Below are positions 1 through 11,610 of a stretch of 64,000 nucleotides of DNA, one piece after another. Below the pieces are notes generated by a model that ran no database searches, was not told the DNA's origin, and was given only the letters and a program-made list of their open reading frames with translations. The stretch is from Adiantum capillus-veneris (Eukaryota > Streptophyta > Polypodiopsida > Polypodiales > Pteridaceae), in the NCBI GenBank assembly GCA_014529385.2, contig CM043970.1:63594996-63658995 (forward strand), given 5' to 3'. Numbering within the stretch: the stretch's first letter is position 1; each line of letters opens with the position of its first letter. Both the position numbers and the translations under genes were made by a program.

Positions 1-1
1 T

Positions 2-327
2 TTGCTTCAAGAAGAGCATGCCATAGCATATGAGAGTCGAAGGCTCAATGCCGATGAACGGGTCGTGGGCATATACAAAAAAGATCTTTTAGTTGTTCTA
101 CATGCCCTAGACACATGGAAGCACTATCTTTTGGGGACTCCGTTTATTTTGCGAACGAACCACCAAAGTCTCAATCACTTCATGACGAAATCAAGCTTTG
201 TGACAAACAAATAAGGTGGGCAAATTTTCTTTCACAATTTCATTTTCATATTTCTCCCATTGTTGGTAAGCACAATCAAGTGGCCGATGCACTTTCACGA
301 CAACCAAAGTTAATGTGGTGTCTATAG
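2..327 (+). pseudogene. Ty3/gypsy RNase H domain fragment, frameshifted
   Basis: The translation contains the RNase H signature of Ty3/gypsy pol: AYESRRLN, then KDLLVVLHALDTWKHYLLG, then RTNHQSLNHF, where other members have RTDHQSL. After about position 195 the match moves to another frame (IRWANFLSQFHFHI, then VADALSRQP), so one indel breaks the gene. The window edge removes the N-terminal part. The sequence resembles the RNase H of the minus-strand gypsy element near 44.1 kb (KQMRWENFLLQFNFHI) and is probably the same family. No complete protein can be made from this copy. Confidence 0.85.
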
Positions 328-428
328 CAACTCACAATGATTTATCTTCTATGTTAGATGAGTATGCTAAATCAAAATGATCTATCTTCATTGACCCTGA
401 ATTTAAAGATGTAATGTGAGCCCTTACT

Positions 429-719
429 TTGGGGAAGAAAGAGGAACCATTCACCTTGCAGGATGGTTATCTTCTCCATGGCAAGAGGCTATGTGTTACC
501 CACTCCCTTCGTGAGAAAGTCATGTATGAATCCCATGCTTCTATCTATGCAGGGCATAGAGGCATTCAACCTACTCTTCGAGGAGTAGAGACGTACTTCT
601 CTTGGCCTACCATGAAAGTGGACATACAACAGTATGTCTCAAAATGTGTGGTATGCCAAAAGACTAAGTATGATAGAGGGAAGAAACCTGGATTACTATG
701 CATGCAAAGTAAGTTTTAA
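429..719 (+). pseudogene. Ty3/gypsy integrase zinc-binding (HHCC) domain fragment
   Basis: The open frame shows the N-terminal zinc-binding region of a Ty3/gypsy integrase: HASIYAGHRGIQPTL supplies the histidines and KCVVCQKTKYDRGK the CxxC. It follows the RNase H remnant after a short decayed linker, as expected for gypsy pol. Homology stops after GLL at about position 700, before the DDE core, so the element is truncated there. The KCVVCQKTKYDRGK stretch is identical in the minus-strand element near 43.7 kb, which places both copies in one family. Confidence 0.85.
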
Positions 720-1292
720 AAATAGTTGAATAATAAACACAATACTTGAATTTTCAAATAGTTTTAACTGTTGTGTGGCTACATTTTATCATCAAATTCA
801 TTGTATGTTTGTGTAGAGATGTACGTTGTTGTAATATGTGAGTATCTTTGTTGTTACTTTACTTATGTATTCATTGTTCCATGCTTTCTTGAATAGGTTA
901 TTTGAGAAGGAAGAACACGTTGGACCTAGTGATAAAACACAAATTTAAACTAGAAAGGAAAAAAAGGTACTTGGGATAGAGTGGAAAGATGAAATTAACA
1001 TCAATGATCGATTCATATATTGGGAGTGTAAGAGCGCCCAATCTTGACCAAAGGGCGCCCAATCTTGGAAAAGTATGGATGCAATGGTAGATTGTCCAAA
1101 GGAGTTTGGAGTGTCCTCAAAAATTAGAGCAGTCGGTGGTGGAAAATCATTGGCGTGTTCCATTCTCTCGTCGACAAAGCAAAGTTCTCTTGAAGTACTT
1201 TCATGCTTGATGGATTGGAGCGCATACACCATTACATTGTTTCTTACAGGCTAGATCTTGAATACTAGAATATGGACTTGATTTCCAATGTT
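720..1292. other. AT-rich spacer without recognisable gene
   Basis: This stretch joins the truncated gypsy copy to the hAT remnant. Short open frames occur on both strands, but none shows a domain I recognise. It may include decayed hAT sequence upstream of the conserved C-terminus. Confidence 0.5.
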
Positions 1293-1865
1293 GAAGTGAT
1301 TCATGATTTTTACACAGTTGTAAACACTTTCTATGCCAATGTTGATGATTGTGTAAGATGCATAAAAGAAATGTCCTCCTTTCGATTGAAAGAAGGTCTA
1401 TTTTCAAACTCTCTTGTTCAACAAATGGAAAAATAGAAACCTCCATGGAAATGGTAGATGATGAATGGTGGAGAACACTATGCCTCGTTGCATAACCTTG
1501 CAATGAAGGTTTTAAGCTATTTTTTTTTGAATTCAAGCTCATAAAGAAATTGAAGCATGTACAAATATATTCACGGCACTACTCGCAATCGACTTCTTGT
1601 AGATCATGCAGATAAACTTGTTTACATGTATTGCAATGAAAAACTTATGTGGCACATTGAAAGCAAAGAATTTGAAGAAGATATGCCCAAATGGGTGTAT
1701 GATTGCGATGAGGTAGAAGATAAACACTTGTACATTGGACCTGTGATGTGCACAAGCCTTGAGCTAGAGGAAAATCTTAATAAAGATTTAGACAAGCTCA
1801 ATCAAACATGCAACAAAGTAGACATAGATGACAGAATCTTGAAAAATGATGACAATGAAGATTAA
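1293..1865 (+). pseudogene. hAT-family transposase C-terminus (dimerisation domain), with in-frame stops
   Basis: A single frame runs through the region with about four in-frame stops. It matches the C-terminal dimerisation domain of plant hAT transposases: DFYTVVNTFYANVDD, MMNGGEHYASLHNLAMKVLS, a decayed copy of the SSCERNWS block in which the Glu and Trp codons are now stops, and KYIHGTTRNRLLVDHADKLVYMY. The final part from 1557 is open and acidic at the end. The catalytic RNase H-fold region is not visible upstream, so this is a fossil fragment. hAT transposases cut and paste DNA with 8-bp target duplications. The MITE copies in this window also carry 8-bp duplications, but no direct link is shown. 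Confidence 0.85.
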
Positions 1866-1916
1866 GCATTCAGGATGGGTTAAAAAGTGGGAGATGTGAT
1901 GGTCATGGCGTAGGAT

Positions 1917-2381
1917 TTAAACGTTGAGAAAGGCCCTGCACATCTTGACTAAGCTTGTTAAGTTGCACTTCAACCCTTGCAGTGGTCGGGGGGGAGGGAG
2001 GGGGTATAGTCTCACTGCTTTGTGCTCTTGCTTTGCAAGCTTTTCCATCATGCTTTCCTTGACCTTTCTCAACTCCATTCCAACCCCTTCCACCATAAGA
2101 GCAAGCTCTTGTCTTGTGAATGGCATTGTCTCCTCACGTATATCATGGATGCTAACGGTGACATATATGTACGTGAAGTCCACTGGCCTATCCAAAATAA
2201 AATTCATATAAAGAATTTTAGCAAAGTAGAGTGGTGCATCTGCATTATGGAGTGTATGTTTGTACACCTCCAGGAAGATTCGCCCAACATTAAGTTTACT
2301 ATCATTATTTTGGCACCTTGACACCTTCCATCTTCCCTTCTTGATCTCACCTTTTGGGCACGGCCATATCTCTTTGATCAA
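1917..2381 (-). CDS. Unrecognised 154-codon open frame
   Basis: This is the longest open frame in the first 10 kb. It reads through a charged, helix-prone stretch (MELRKVKESMMEKLAKQEHK) and a proline-rich LPPPRP segment. I do not recognise a family. It lies just downstream of the kinase-like remnant on the same strand, so it could be a 3' exon of that gene or an unrelated fragment. The overlapping plus-strand frames look like shadows. Coding status is uncertain. Confidence 0.25.
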   Translation of the reverse strand: MIKEIWPCPKGEIKKGRWKVSRCQNNDSKLNVGRIFLEVYKHTLHNADAPLYFAKILYMNFILDRPVDFTYIYVTVSIHDIREETMPFTRQELALMVEGVGMELRKVKESMMEKLAKQEHKAVRLYPLPPPRPLQGLKCNLTSLVKMCRAFLNV

Positions 2382-2919
2382 ATCCTTTGTGGCTTGTTTT
2401 CTTATGTCACTCCATTAGGCATGATTGGTATTTGCCCATTTGAACAATTTGCAGGCTATTCTAGTTGTCTATGGGCAGTCAAACCTTGTGCGAGAGCTTT
2501 AAGTTGCTCAAATGCCTTTCTAGCCAACTCCTGGTGCTTGTTATCTTGTCCATTTTCCATATCTACAAAAATATATATGATATAAGAAACTTGGTGAATG
2601 AAAGATTAATACATAAGGAAAACATCTCATTGGCCTCAAAGATTGGAGATGGAATGCAATAATGAGTGGAAAGCTTCCAATAAAGGCAAGCACACTCAAA
2701 CATGAGACCAAAAAAATTATCTTAACCACATCTCAAATAATCTTGACCACATATTTCAAATATTAAAACCATTTTCAATTACAAAATTGTATTAAACAAC
2801 AGAGAGAGTTGAACTAGCGGGCTTTGCGCCCTTGCTGGCTCAATGATCTAAAAAACTATGCCACTTGCATCATCGATTTTTGTTCTTCGGCAGGGACATC
2901 TAATTTCTAGCTCTATAAA

Positions 2920-3817
2920 GTATGGCTTCCATAGTGGCTTTTTTGAGGGTATTGTTGCCCATCCACAGATCCTGCATAGCCTTCCAAAAATCATGTAGCA
3001 TTGCAATAAGTATCCCAGAGCGTAGACATTGCTTGTCGAAGTATAGGCATCTTCAAGAAGGGGATCATATAACTCGGCCGCCAGCCATCCTCACTTCTGT
3101 CACTCTCGATCAGCAGTATATTGAGCATGTTCCATGTTTTTTGGGGTTTTGTTTGCCTCATATAAGAAATGAAGCAAAAATCACTTTCTGGGTGCTCTTA
3201 GCAAAAGTCCCCAATCAATGATGCCGATGTGTGCCTTCAAATCTTTAGTATGAAGTCCATCACTACATTAAATGGGTGTAGGTTGGTGTGAATAATGTCC
3301 ATCGTATGTGCAACTACCATGCCATCCACCAAAGCATGCATAATGTGGGGCATATTCATCACTACCTCCTTGACCTTGACAAGTTGCTCCTAGCTTAGCC
3401 GCATGTTGGGGGGGGGGGGGGGGGGGGGGGTCACCCTTGATCCAAGCGATACATCGCTCTTGCAAATTCACTATATTTGAAGGGCACCTTCAAGATCATG
3501 TCGTTGAGCGAGCCGTCATTATAGTAAGAAAATATTGTAATCCAAGGGGACTCATTTGTGAAAGCAATGCACCTAACGATTGTTGGGTGCAATACTTGCA
3601 TGCTCTGCTCTGTTTGAAAGCTCTCAAACTTGAAGCTAATGCTTCCCTTGTATAGCTTCGCACAATATGTTATGTGCTCAAGAAGAAAAGAAATCCCTTG
3701 TATTTTGTACTCTTTTACTTCACCAAAGGCCCCTAAACCAATTGTTTGTCCTTCTATCAATGCCTTGTGTGGAATGCCCATGAGATGTGCGCACATGGAG
3801 ATGTAAACAATGCACAT
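2920..3817 (-). pseudogene. Protein-kinase-like gene fragment with degraded catalytic loop
   Basis: On the minus strand, 3817-3431 encodes a kinase N-lobe. It has a glycine-loop-like IGLGAFGEVKEY, a VAxK-like CAKLYKG, a hydrophobic HPTIVRCIAF segment, and YYNDGSLNDMI at the hinge. Further downstream, in a shifted frame, the catalytic loop reads IHTNLHPFNVVMDF (about 3304-3250), followed by GIIDWG (3226-3209) where DFG is expected. The catalytic Asp of the HRD motif is Asn here, so this copy would be inactive. A 23-nt G tract and frame changes separate the two parts. I do not recognise the exact family. It could be an old host pseudogene or a gene fragment captured by a mobile element. Confidence 0.6.
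3408..3430 (+). repeat. Poly-G tract (23 nt)
   Basis: An uninterrupted run of 23 G lies inside the kinase-like remnant, between its N-lobe and catalytic loop. Such a run is prone to slippage and G-quadruplex formation, and probably contributes to the frame loss. Similar G or C runs occur near 34.16, 55.09, 55.24 and 56.36 kb. Confidence 0.95.
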
Positions 3818-3863
3818 AATTTCCCCTGTCTCTCTAACATTTGGCTGCGCGGATGATGCAGTG

Positions 3864-5033
3864 GTGTAGTATTTTATTTTTGCGAGTTGAGTCAGGTCAC
3901 CATCGACGGGCTACTTGCTATGGGAAACGATGAGAGAGAGAGATGCACAACATAAGAGAATATGTTACAAAGGACCTCTTATAGGCCTTAAATTGATGAA
4001 CTTAAAATTTGAATACAAAAGAAACTTGATTGTAATAGGCAACATATGCTCTAAACTCTGCCCAGATCACGAGCAAAAGTGCAAGAACAAAGCTTTATGG
4101 CCTCAATTCACTTCTCTTGCTCTTCTAGACCACTTTCATGAGCACAAGCGTCACCTTCATTGCTTTGGTCTTTCTTGAACTCAAAAGAACCATCTAGAAA
4201 ATCCACTTCTCCATCTCTTTGTGAACTTTGTCTAGCCTTCTCTTAACACACCCTTCTATTGTGCAAAATCCAGCCTCCCATGCTATATTTTCTACCCTTA
4301 CCATTTTGAATTTGATAAAGTGTAAGTCTTCAATTTGTTTCAATTGATTGTCGTGCAGAGACCCGACGTGTGAATGGATCTCTTTCGACACAAAAAAAAA
4401 CTTGCTTTAAGTAATCTTTAAACAAATATTTTCAGCTCATCGGCTTTATAACCACCAACGCTTGTCTCTCTGCAATCCATCCACTCGTAAGCTCCTCGCT
4501 CTCGCTGCTCGGTAGCTTTTTCTCTTATCTCAGCTCACTGCTTCCCTTAACACCAAGATCTTCTTGTCGGCAGTAATTACCCGCCAACTCTACAGAAGCG
4601 AGCCGCTTCTCTAATTTGGCTCCTCTCTTCTGCAGAAGATGGCTGCAAGCCTCTCAGTTGTGTGTCTCCTCCCTTTGCCTCAGACTCGCCCGCATTTCCT
4701 GCTCGTTGGTGTTGCTCGTCTATAGCAGCCCAAAAAAAGTTCGTTGAGCCTTGTTGTTCTCAAACCAACACAATTATCGCCACCCTTCCTTACTTTTTGC
4801 AGCATTGTGTTGCTCATGCTTGAGCTACAACCCCTTCCAACTCAATGAGCCTGCTCACACTTCTGTAGACGACTCTCGCGTGATGGCTCCCCCTTGGATC
4901 TATGCTACCGACCCTTTCTCTTCTCCTACTCTTCAACTTCTCATCGGTTGCCTCCTCTTCATCAGCTCATTTTTTCTTCTTTACGCAACTCACAATCCTT
5001 AATTTAGCTGCACGTTGACTATTTTTGCCTTCA
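3864..5033. repeat. Copy 1 of a 1.0-1.2 kb LTR-like direct repeat
   Basis: This segment is repeated in the same orientation at 5586-6617. Both begin with TGT followed by AGTATTTTAT- and TTGAGYC-like sequence, and end near CTATTTTTKCCTTCA, so TG...CA ends are possible. Both contain GGCTTTATAACCACCA, which resembles an LTR TATA box. I found neither a convincing primer-binding site nor a target duplication. Short open frames inside (for example 3915-4178) are mirrored in the second copy and show no known domain. Confidence 0.6.
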
Positions 5034-5585
5034 ATTTAAATAGCTTAACTTTATTTTCTTTTACCCTCATATCTTAAGTGGCCATTCACGCCTCGGGTGG
5101 CCACTAGCCTCATATCTTAAGTGGCCATTCACGCCTCGGGTGGCCACTGGCCTTCGAGTGTAGAGCAAGGTGAATTTGCATTGAATAAAGACCTTCCCTT
5201 CATATCCTGAATGCATTTTAAAATACAATTGCCTTGCCGTATTGGTCATGATTGCAAAATCAATGAGCTCCAAATAACACCATCCCGAGCAATAAAGTCC
5301 TCAAACCATGAAGTTGATTGCATTTGGCATACTCATCTACCATCAACGATACTCCAAAACACCGCAACAAACTTTATCCACTGCTTCATCCACTTTTGCT
5401 TGCTCCATCTCAGCTTCATCCAATCGAGCAAAACCTCCCAATAAATTTGTTCGTATATCTCTATCCAAACCAAATTGTTGACAAGTAAGCTATTGTTGTT
5501 GGCGCATGAGAGCATCAAATAGCTACATCATTTGTTGCATCAAAATTTCCCACCCCGGCTCGCTTTGCATCAGGTTCACCAAAGA
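5034..5585. repeat. Spacer between LTR-like repeats, with a 43-bp tandem duplication
   Basis: Only about 550 bp separates the two long repeats. It contains a 43-bp unit present twice in tandem (5065-5107 and 5108-5150), built around CATATCTTAAGTGGCCATTC. No gag or pol similarity is visible, so if this is an LTR element it is a very short non-autonomous, TRIM-like one. Confidence 0.6.
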
Positions 5586-6617
5586 TGTCAAAGTATTTTA
5601 TGTTCGCAAGTTGAGCCGACAGGTTAGCACCGGGCTGCTCGTTGTGGGAAATGGTAAGAGAGAGATGCACAACACAAGAGAATATGGTACAAAGGACCCC
5701 TTATAAACCTTAAATTGATGAGCTTAAAATTTGAAAACAAAAGAAACTTGACCGCAAAAGGCAACATATGCTCTAAACTTTTCCCAGATCACGAGCGGAA
5801 GTGCAAACCCAAAGCTTTATGGCCTCAATTCCCTTCCCTTGCTCTTCTCAACCACTTTCATGAGCACAAGCTTCTGCTTCATTGCTTTGGTCTTTTTGAA
5901 CTCAAAAGAACCCTCTGAGGAATCCACTTCTCCATCTCTTTGGGAACTTTCTGTAGCCTTCTCTTAACACATCCTTCTAGTGTGCCTCCCATGCTATATT
6001 TGTTGCCTTTATGCATATCAGTCTGGATTTGATAAAGTGTAAGTCTTCAATTTGTTTCAATTAATTATCCTGTGGAGACTTGACGTGTGAATGGATTTCT
6101 TTTGATACAAAAAAAAACTTGCTTTAAGTAATCTTCAAAGAAATATTGTCAGCTCATCGGCTTTATAACCACCAGTGCTTGTCTCTTTGCAAACCATCCA
6201 CTCGTCAGTTCCTCACTCTTGCTACGCGGTAGATTTTTCTCTTATCTCAGCTCACTGTCTCCCCTTAATGCCAAGATCTTCTTGTTAGCAGCAACTCCCC
6301 ACCAACTCTACAGAAGCAAGCCGCTTCCCGGCTCCCGCTCCTCTCTTTTGTAGAAGATGGCTATAAGCTTCCTTACTTTTTGTAGCATTGTGTTGCTCTT
6401 GCTTGAGCTACAACCCCCTTCCAACTTGGTGAGGTTGCTCATGCTTTTGCAAATGACTCCTGCCTGATGGCTCCCCCTCATATCTATGCTATTGACCCTT
6501 TCTCTTCTCCTGCTATGAAACAGCTCATCGACGGCCTCCTCTTCATCAACTCGTTTTTTCTTTTTTATGCAGCTCGCAATCCTTAATTTAGCTACAAATT
6601 GACTATTTTTTCCTTCA
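5586..6617. repeat. Copy 2 of the 1.0-1.2 kb LTR-like direct repeat
   Basis: This is the direct-repeat partner of 3864-5033, with small deletions. It lacks about 120 bp near the region matching 4640-4760. Divergence is clearly more than a few percent, so the duplication is old. Confidence 0.6.
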
Positions 6618-7708
6618 ATCCATGTGAAGAATCAAGAATCACTTGCTTAGATAATCCAAGAGTAGAAGCAATTTTCAAATTGTTGGCTATTGCATCAATA
6701 AAATTTTGGATAGATGCAAAAAGAATGCTTCTGGTAGATGATGCACCATTAAAGGGATGTGTTAATTCTACATTGAATTGTGGTTTTCCACCATCATTCA
6801 ATGTTGATGAGAGGATAATATCCTCCTTTTCTATATGTTGCCATATATTCAAGCAGCAACATCCGCACAATTACACGCGCTTATTTGTATGGAAAAGCAC
6901 CCATAGTGCAAGGTCATGAAAATTATAAACATGTTTACATGGTTGTTGTAGAGAGGGAGAAGAGAAATTTGGTTTATCTAAGGAAAACCTACTGCACAAG
7001 TAGACTACTAGAAGCTTCCCATCCTCATGAGGATGAAAAAGGTGTAACATCTAGCACTAGTGAAATGTCCACTCAAAAAGTCATGTGACAAGAAACTTCT
7101 AACACTTGATTTTTTTTAAATGAAATCTCTATCAACCTTAAAAGGTATTGAATCAATTATGCTTGCCCAAAAATTGGGATACAAAGGAGCCTACTATCAA
7201 AGTACATAAAGCCTATATGTGTTACTCTATGAGCTTAGGAGATTTTCACTTTCTTGTATCAACACCCTATGACCCTAACACCATAGGGTGGCTTATGTTC
7301 TTCCATAAGATACTTACTAATGGTGGCCAAGAATAAGCATCCTAAGATCCTAAGGTTTTCAACACAGCACTTTAAGATCCCTATAGAAATAGATTCAATA
7401 AAAAGGATGGGTCTTTTAGGACAAATAACATTCTTTTTTACATTCTTAAGAAAAAGAAACTTATGGCCTTTGGGTCATAGGGATCCATTTGATCTTTTGC
7501 CATATTTTAATATAGTATGGTCATATGAAGCTAAGCTATTAGCACCCTATAATCCTACATATGGAAATACTATTTTCTCCAAAAAAATTGTATGACTCTA
7601 AGGCCAAAGGATGGTATCTCATCTACAAGACTTTTATTAATTGTGATCATAGGAAGCAATGTAATTTGCATCTATGTCATTAGCACCCTATGACAACAAG
7701 GACATAAG
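6618..7708. other. AT-rich stretch without recognisable gene
   Basis: Several open frames of 60-106 codons occur on both strands (for example 6592-6870 minus and 7320-7595 plus). None shows a family signature. I cannot assign a function or an element to this stretch. Confidence 0.45.
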
Positions 7709-8150
7709 TGCTACAATTGGAGGTGCAACGAGCCCTACAAAATAAACAAATAGCACGCAATTGATGATAAAATCAACAGACCCACCTACCTGCACAATTG
7801 TGTACACATAACATCAATAGCAAATCTTATATGAGAGAGGCAGAGAGCAAGAGAGCATGGGCCGATGCACCTCCTAAAGTGGAGTGCTACACCGACACGA
7901 AAAGAGAGGAGAGGAGAGAAGAAAAACACAAGCACTGAAAGAGTGAGAATTTTCCTCTTGCATGTATTTATGTATAGATTTCTTGAATGCTCAAAGTGAA
8001 TACATATTGGCCAGCTGTACATAAATGACCATAGCTCATAAAGAGCACTTAAATAATAAAATGTCCATAAATATGCTATCATTTTGCATAACCCTTAGCT
8101 TTTTTCACTTATCACCTGTAATAAATAAGTCATTTTCCATTTTCATCACA
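7709..8150 (-). repeat. 3' LTR of the small non-coding retroelement
   Basis: In plus orientation it begins TGCTACAATTGGAGG and ends CATTTTCATCACA. It is repeated at 9655-10126. Shared blocks include GAGAGGAGAGGAGAGAAG and TCATAAAGAGCACTTAAATA. Confidence 0.75.
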
Positions 8151-8579
8151 TAACTCTCCATTAGAAAGCAAATGTCATTAGTTGCAAAGATAGGAATTTG
8201 CAAATCATACTTGTCAAAAACGTTGGTTAGTAATCTATGTAAGAAGTATGACATATTGAATGAAAAATTCATAACATTAAACAACATTGCTTATGCCCAT
8301 TATCATATCCACATATTGCCTATTCTACTCTCCCATATCACTACAATAAGCATTATATGTCATGTCTTATGAGTAAGGATATCATTGGTCACACTCATCA
8401 TTCAGTAAATCAATTTTTATAAATTTGAAGTCCAATTTCACAAACACTGTCTCAACAAGAAATCATCATATATCAAATCCAAATCCAAATCCAAAATATC
8501 TTCCATTTTATATACTCGGGAAACAAAATCATACTAGGGACAGTGGTGGTCAGCCATTGCAGCATGATTTTGTGATCGA

Positions 8580-8900
8580 TGTTTCCTCAACCGACGAATC
8601 GACACTAATAAGACGTGCTACGTAAATTGGTGAATCTGCACTAATGCTGCTTAAATTGACATATCTACATTTAGTTTTGTGGTGCCTAAATCGGAAAATC
8701 AACACGTGCTGCCTAAACTGATAGATCTACACTTAATATTGTTTAAAATAGTGGATCTGCACTTTGATGGTGTGCCGCTTAGATTGGCAAATCTGCACTC
8801 ATGCTGCCTAAACCAACGGATCTGAACGTATAACTACATCAACAAGTCTACACCAGGATGAGCATTTGCACACTACCTAAATTGACAAATCTGTGTGCAC
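8580..8900. repeat. Degenerate tandem repeat, about 50-60 bp unit
   Basis: Imperfect units with the pattern CTGCCTAAAYTGAxxGATCTxCAC occur roughly six times in the internal region of the small LTR element. No coding potential is evident. Confidence 0.6.
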
Positions 8901-9026
8901 ATGACCAATGGACTAGACATAAAAATTATAAAACATTTACTTGGTACCCAATTGGAGTAGGTTGGAATCATTGAAGTATGTACTAAATGTTGACGATCAT
9001 CCCAAATCAACTGAGCTCATGTAAGC

Positions 9027-9354
9027 AGTTGTATAACAATTCATCTCAATAGAGATTCCAATCAAAGTAAGTATGAGCCATGACGTTAGAAATATGGATT
9101 TTTCAGTTATAAAATAGGTAAACAAGTAAAGGAGCTTTGTCTACTAAAAGTGTCTGATGATACTATTGCTTGTTGTAAAGTTGTTTGGGTAGTTGTATAA
9201 CAATTCATCTCAATAGAGATTCCAATCAAAGTAATTATGAGCCATGACGTTAGAAATATGGATTTTTCAGTTATAAAATAGGTAAACAAGTAAAGGAGCT
9301 TTGTCTACTAAAAGTGTATGATGATACCATTGCTTGTTGTAAATTTGTTTGGGT
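9027..9354. repeat. Tandem duplication, 164-bp unit, two copies
   Basis: 9027-9190 is repeated almost identically at 9191-9354, with only a few substitutions. It lies in the internal region of the small LTR element. The high identity suggests a recent local duplication. Confidence 0.9.
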
Positions 9355-9641
9355 ATAGACTTATGAGAATATCTACAAGGAGAGTCACTTAAAAGAAATT
9401 AAATATAGCATTAATTTATCAAATTGACATTAAACTAGTGGAGATTCTCATATAAGAAGATGTTGTAAAGGGTGGTGCAAAATTTGGGGACCTTAAGATA
9501 AGGAAGGGAGTAGAATAAACACTAAGGTGGTGTATTATATATGGTATTGAGTCCTAAAGATACATAGTGAAATCTTACTCATCAAACATAATTGAAATGA
9601 TCTTGTTGGATGTAAATCAACAAAATGAAAACATAGCCCGG

Positions 9642-9653
9642 GCTTTGATACCA
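9642..9653 (-). promoter_or_regulatory. Primer-binding site of the small LTR element
   Basis: The minus strand reads TGGTATCAAAGC. This matches the initiator-methionine tRNA complement TGGTATCAGAGC typical of plant LTR elements with one mismatch, and lies one base from the LTR boundary. Confidence 0.8.
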
Positions 9654-9654
9654 G

Positions 9655-10126
9655 TGCTACAATTGAAGGCGCAAAGAGCCCTACAAAATTAAAAAAATGG
9701 CACACAACCAATGATAAAATCAATAGACCCACCTACCTACACAATCGTGTACAGATAACATCCATAGCAAGTCTGATATGAAAGAGGCAGAGAGCGAGAG
9801 AGAGCAAGAGAGCATAGGTTGATGCACCTCCTAAAGCAGAGTGTTACACCGGCATGGCGAGAGAGGAGAGGAGAGAAGAAAGACACAAGCACTTGGTCCA
9901 ATCTTCCCCCATGCAAGAGCGAGCATTTTACTCTTGCACGGATTTATTTATAAATTTCTTGAATGCTCAAATTAAATACATATTGGCTAGCCGGACATAA
10001 ATGGCAATAGCTCATAAAGAGCACTTAAATAATAAAGTGTCCATAAAAATGCTATCCTTTTTTATAACCCTTAGCTTAAATCACATGTCACATGCAATAA
10101 ATAAGTCGTTTTCCATTTTTATTACA
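9655..10126 (-). repeat. 5' LTR of the small non-coding retroelement
   Basis: Partner of 7709-8150, with TG...CA ends (TGCTACAATTGAAGG to TTTTTATTACA). It carries a roughly 30-bp stretch (near 9895-9930) that is absent from the other LTR. Confidence 0.75.
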
Positions 10127-11102
10127 ATCAATGGCATATGTTATTTCAAAAAGCACTTACCATGTGTGGCTTGGAATCAGCACCCTTTAGCCTTAACATC
10201 ATGGGAGGCTAGCTCTAGGCTACATAATAAAAAGCACAAGACTCTTAATTGAAAACTACAAAGAGAAGCATAAGTCTCTTAGGCCACACTTAAGATCCAT
10301 ATATTGACAGCTAAAAAGGAAGACCTAAGCCTTTTAAGAAAAAAAGCTTTGAGAATTTTATAGAGCATTTTATGTCATTTGGAATCGAAAACCTGCGATC
10401 TTAGGTACATAAAAAGCCAACATATCCACATCATATGGTTTCATAACCCTATTTTCTTGAGGCCATGAGGCAAAGAGGTGCCCGGATAGAACTCACAACA
10501 AAAGGTATCCTATGATCTCAAAGACATTAAGTCTTATATGTAGATTGTGCTCTATTTTTTGGTAAACCAATTTTGATTTGTTGTCGCATGATCATATGAG
10601 TTGAAGTAAAATTATTCATTTGATTTTTTATTATCATTCTAGGACGTGTTTTTAAAAAAAATTGTTATTACAATGTTGAAATTAGCTATTTTCTCATACT
10701 TGAGATTAAGGTGACCAATTTTATGATAAGAGTTGTTGGTGCTCTTTGTATTTAGATATTATATTTTATATTGGCATAATCAATCTATATGTTTCTTAGT
10801 AGTCATATCATTTGGTGTTTTTTGACACCTTAATTTTTTTAAGAATCCATCTTTAAGAGCTTTGATTGATGTTTTAAAGCATTTATTTGATACAAATCCT
10901 TTTGCAATAATCTATATTGGAGGTTTGCTTTTAAAAATTAATATAGAAAAAATAAATTCGGGTGCTAGAATCATGACATCTTATTTGAGTTAAGGGAAAA
11001 TTGAGCTTTAAAATATTAGAATAACACAAGCTTGGGGGTGCCTATAAAAGGCAAAAACTAGGTGGAGAATAGGCATTCAGACTCCGTATGGTGTCTCAAT
11101 TA
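10127..11102. other. AT-rich stretch without recognisable gene
   Basis: No open frame with family similarity, no long repeat and no RNA gene could be recognised here. Confidence 0.45.
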
Positions 11103-11398
11103 CCCTCTCCTTTGCTTTGGGGTTGATTAGAATGATGAATTTATGCCGCCATTTCCCACATGCCATGTGTCCACCATTCCATTAGATATGGTGGGTTCTT
11201 CGTGAATTTATCCTCATTTTGTTGCTTCTCCATGGATGAATTCATAGCAACATTAGAGCATTGATGTTAAGGCATGAGAGATAAATTAAGTAGGAAAAGA
11301 GGTGAATTATAGTTGAGAAGTATGGATATAGAGGTTTACACATAGTAGCCATAACCAAATTTAGGGAGCAATGCCATCTACTTCCTACTAACAGAAGT

Positions 11399-11497
<99 letters not shown>

Positions 11498-11610
11498 TGG
11501 GATAATAATGGAAGCTATAAAGTAGAGAAAAGGAAAGATGGGATTTTTGGATTTTAGAGCCCTATGAAGGCCCTAATAAGCCCCTGGGGTCATGATAGTT
11601 GATCATAGAG
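11103..11610. repeat. Dispersed repeat family block X, copy 1
   Basis: This matches 27848-28285 in the same orientation (shared CTCTCCTTTGCTTTGGGGTTGAT, AGGCATGAGAGATA, AATAAGCCCCTG and others). The copies bracket the Tat-type gypsy element, so they could be its LTR remnants, but I see no matching PBS or PPT. Copy 1 is expanded by a 98-bp (TG)n tract. Confidence 0.7.
11400..11497 (+). repeat. (TG)n microsatellite, about 98 bp
   Basis: An uninterrupted TG repeat inside dispersed block X. The other copy near 28,145 has only a short TG run, so the tract expanded after the copies separated. Confidence 0.97.

Larger units (their letters stand above)
7709..10126 (-). mobile_element. Small non-coding LTR retroelement (TRIM/LARD-like), minus orientation
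   Basis: Two direct repeats with TG...CA ends (7709-8150 and 9655-10126) flank about 1.5 kb that has no gag or pol similarity. On the minus strand a primer-binding site (complement of 9642-9653) sits one base from the 9655 repeat, which makes that copy the 5' LTR. The sequence next to the other LTR (8151-8175) reads as a purine-rich GGAGAG stretch on the minus strand, as a polypurine tract should. No matching 5-bp target duplication was found. The element would depend on proteins from an autonomous relative. Confidence 0.7.

Noticed and set aside
8580-9354. CRISPR-like array
   Set aside because: The repeats are adjacent tandem units with no unique spacers of constant length, in plant-type retroelement sequence.
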